Assembly: GCF_003052265.1 (NCBI RefSeq)
Contig: NZ_QANS01000004.1
Coordinates: forward strand, 186,414-250,413
DNA length: 64,000 bases
Source: Stenotrophobium rhamnosiphilum
GTDB taxonomy: Bacteria; Pseudomonadota; Gammaproteobacteria; Nevskiales; Nevskiaceae
Direction of reading: 5' to 3'
The position numbers were made by a program, and so were the translations under genes. A model generated the notes under the pieces. It worked only from the letters and a program-made list of their open reading frames with translations. It had not been told where the DNA came from and ran no database searches. Below, in pieces: positions 62,157 to 64,000 of this stretch. Every line of letters begins with the position of its first letter. Within the stretch, counting starts at the first letter, position 1.

Positions 62157-64000
62157 TCAGGGAGTGGGCGAGCGCGGCGCAATACGCTGCTCGGCCATGC
62201 GTGCTGCAATAACGTCGGCGAGATTACGGAACAGATGTCCGTAGCCGCGAAGACCATAAGCTAGAACTTCAATCAAGCTGTCGAGAGGACGGTCTTGAAT
62301 GGTGTGTTTATTCCATTCAAGCCATGCATCGGCGCGACCAAAGGTGCACTGAATCAAATGCTTCTCGTCATCCATCGATAACTTTTCAAAGTACAGGCCG
62401 ACACTGTCATTGCGTCGATTTGCGATGCGTGCCGAAAAACTATATTCACGATCACCACGATTGAGTGAAATCTTGACGCGAGTGTCTTGCGGCAACACGA
62501 CTTCGCGGTCGATATGAAGATCAAGGCCGCCGGTTGAATAATCCTGCGTATGGCATTGCAGGGTTTGTCCGTTGGCCAAGTACAGCGTCGCTGGAATACG
62601 CATTGGAACGCGATGCGAAATGCGCTTTTGCCGCGACTCAGAAGCCACGGCGATAGCAGTGCCGAGCATGATGAGATTATGTGCGGTCCACAATAAATTC
62701 ATCACGACAGTGGCAGTCTCAAACGTGTTCCAAGAGAACAGACGCATGATGCCGATAACAAAGCCAGTAAAATTCAGCAGCACCAAAGCCATATAAGGCT
62801 TCGATATAAACCAATCGAAGTATTCGTGTTCGATCAAGCCACCTTTCGCTGTGACGTTGAACTTGCCTAGCTTTGGATTGATCAGCGCAATGGTGGTCGG
62901 CAAGGCGATATACCAAGCCAGAACGGATTCGTAGACTTCTGCCCAGAACGAATGTCGATATCGCCCTTGCATTCGTGAATTGGCTAATGTTGATTGCACG
63001 ATGTGCGGCAGCACAAAGAGCGTCAACAGATAGGCGCCAGAATTAATGATGTGAAATTCAAAAAACAAATACGTGAGCGGCGCCGTAAGGAATACCAAGC
63101 GCGGCAGGCCATTCATAAAGTGCAGCATGGCGTTGGTATAGCAAAGCCGTTGATAAAGACTCAGGCCTTTCCCTAGCAGGGGATTGTCGGTGCGGAAAAT
63201 TTGCACCATGCCGCGTGCCCAGCGGATGCGCTGGCCAATATGCCCTGACAAGCTTTCTGTCGCGAGACCGGCGGCCTGCACGATATTGATGTACGAGGTG
63301 TTGTAACCGCGACGGTGCATTTTGAGTGCAGTGTGCGCATCTTCGGTCACGGTCTCGGTGGCAATGCCGCCAACTTCTTCAAGTGGGCCGCGACGAATGA
63401 CCGCGCATGAGCCGCAAAAGAAAGTGGAGTTCCACAGATCGTTTCCGTCTTGTACCAATCCGTAAAAAAGGCTGCCTTCATTGGGCACGCGACGGAAGGT
63501 GCCTAGATTTCGCTCGAAAGGATCGGGTGAGAAAAAGTGATGCGGCGTTTGCAACATCGCACATTTTTCATCGCGCAAAAACCAGCCCATCGTCATTTGC
63601 AGAAATGAACGCACGGGCATGTGGTCGCAGTCGAAGATGGCGATGAATTCGCCTTTGGTCACTTTTAATGCGTGATTGAGATTGCCTGCTTTTGCATGCG
63701 AATTCTCAGTGCGAGCGATGTAATGAACATTGGCGGCTTCAGCAAACTCCTTGAATTCGGCGCGGCGTCCATCATCAAGAATATATATATTGATTTTTTC
63801 TTTCGGCCAGTCCATTCCGCATGCTGCGAAAACAGTCGGCTTCACAACTTTAAGTGGCTCGTTATAGGTGGGGATATAAATATCGATCGTTGGCCATAAA
63901 GAAGTATCTGCTGGCAGTGGCACTGGTTTGCGTTGCAGTGGCCATGCGCTTTGCAGATAACCCAGCATCATGATGATCCAGGTATAGATCTCGGCCATTA
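62157..64000 (-). CDS. bcsA: Cellulose synthase catalytic subunit BcsA, 5' end outside window
   Basis: The C-terminal 613 residues of the synthase that polymerises UDP-glucose. Catalytic motifs: DDG at the UDP site, DCDHM (DxD), TED, and QRIRW (QxxRW). TM helices follow near 300-460, then a PilZ domain with RISHR (RxxxR) and DYSTGG (DxSxxG), which binds cyclic di-GMP. The frame runs off the window edge, so the N-terminal TM helices are missing. Confidence 0.95.
   Translation of the reverse strand, partial: MAEIYTWIIMMLGYLQSAWPLQRKPVPLPADTSLWPTIDIYIPTYNEPLKVVKPTVFAACGMDWPKEKINIYILDDGRRAEFKEFAEAANVHYIARTENSHAKAGNLNHALKVTKGEFIAIFDCDHMPVRSFLQMTMGWFLRDEKCAMLQTPHHFFSPDPFERNLGTFRRVPNEGSLFYGLVQDGNDLWNSTFFCGSCAVIRRGPLEEVGGIATETVTEDAHTALKMHRRGYNTSYINIVQAAGLATESLSGHIGQRIRWARGMVQIFRTDNPLLGKGLSLYQRLCYTNAMLHFMNGLPRLVFLTAPLTYLFFEFHIINSGAYLLTLFVLPHIVQSTLANSRMQGRYRHSFWAEVYESVLAWYIALPTTIALINPKLGKFNVTAKGGLIEHEYFDWFISKPYMALVLLNFTGFVIGIMRLFSWNTFETATVVMNLLWTAHNLIMLGTAIAVASESRQKRISHRVPMRIPATLYLANGQTLQCHTQDYSTGGLDLHIDREVVLPQDTRVKISLNRGDREYSFSARIANRRNDSVGLYFEKLSMDDEKHLIQCTFGRADAWLEWNKHTIQDRPLDSLIEVLAYGLRGYGHLFRNLADVIAARMAEQRIAPRSPTP

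Overview
The window reads as a chromosomal segment of a gammaproteobacterium. The combination of DUF1302/DUF1329 outer-membrane proteins with an AraC-type regulator, a wax ester synthase/DGAT, many acyl-CoA enzymes, a bcsB-bcsZ-bcsC cellulose locus and kdp genes is what I would expect in the Nevskiales/Solimonadaceae or a related lipid-degrading lineage. That placement is an inference from gene content only. Most of the DNA is ordinary, dense host sequence, and both ends cut a gene (dbpA on the left, bcsA on the right).

Layout. 1-7.7 kb: 3' part of dbpA; a DUF1329 protein, an RND/MMPL exporter and a small MazG-like protein in one operon; an unknown lipoprotein; a lysine/alanine-rich SWIB-domain protein. 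7.7-15 kb: a terminator-linked dispersed repeat, an alpha/beta hydrolase plus metal-dependent hydrolase pair, tRNA-Arg(TCT), a PBP7-type endopeptidase, a MASE1-GGDEF diguanylate cyclase, and a VOC-SDR operon behind a perfect operator-like palindrome. 15.05-21.12 kb: a compact integrative element of about 6 kb in the tRNA-Lys(CTT) gene. It is bounded by a 45-bp perfect direct repeat and carries a tyrosine integrase, an operon of five unrecognised small genes behind tandem sigma70 promoters (one with a palindrome in the spacer), a hairpin-rich stretch with no long gene that may be a large RNA, a 34-aa hydrophobic peptide frame, a secreted protein and a membrane zinc-ribbon protein. It also provides a replacement terminator for the tRNA operon it interrupts. 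This is the least explained part of the window.

21-33 kb: tRNA-Lys and tRNA-His, wax ester synthase/DGAT, PBP4, truncated hemoglobin, Hsp15, a phospholipase C/acid phosphatase, and an acyl-CoA synthetase - SRPBCC - two acyl-CoA dehydrogenases - unknown gene cluster. 33.6-34.25 kb is a stack of six unrelated inverted repeats. 34.3-45.5 kb: a second DUF1329 gene, an AraC regulator, a DUF1302 porin-like protein, thioesterase, alcohol dehydrogenase, DUF4282, a cupin-class III cyclase fusion, DUF4442, a second SRPBCC protein and a FadI-like thiolase. Together these suggest uptake and oxidation of long-chain or hydrophobic substrates.

45.6-64 kb: cellulose genes bcsB-bcsZ-bcsC on the + strand and bcsG-bcsA on the - strand, separated by a complete kdpF-A-B-C-D-E operon on the - strand that includes two tiny proteins (29 and 27 aa). 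BcsA has a PilZ domain, so cellulose production should respond to cyclic di-GMP. The diguanylate cyclase at 11.6 kb is one possible source. BcsG implies phosphoethanolamine modification of the cellulose. BcsZ has Asn where I expect the GH8 catalytic Asp.
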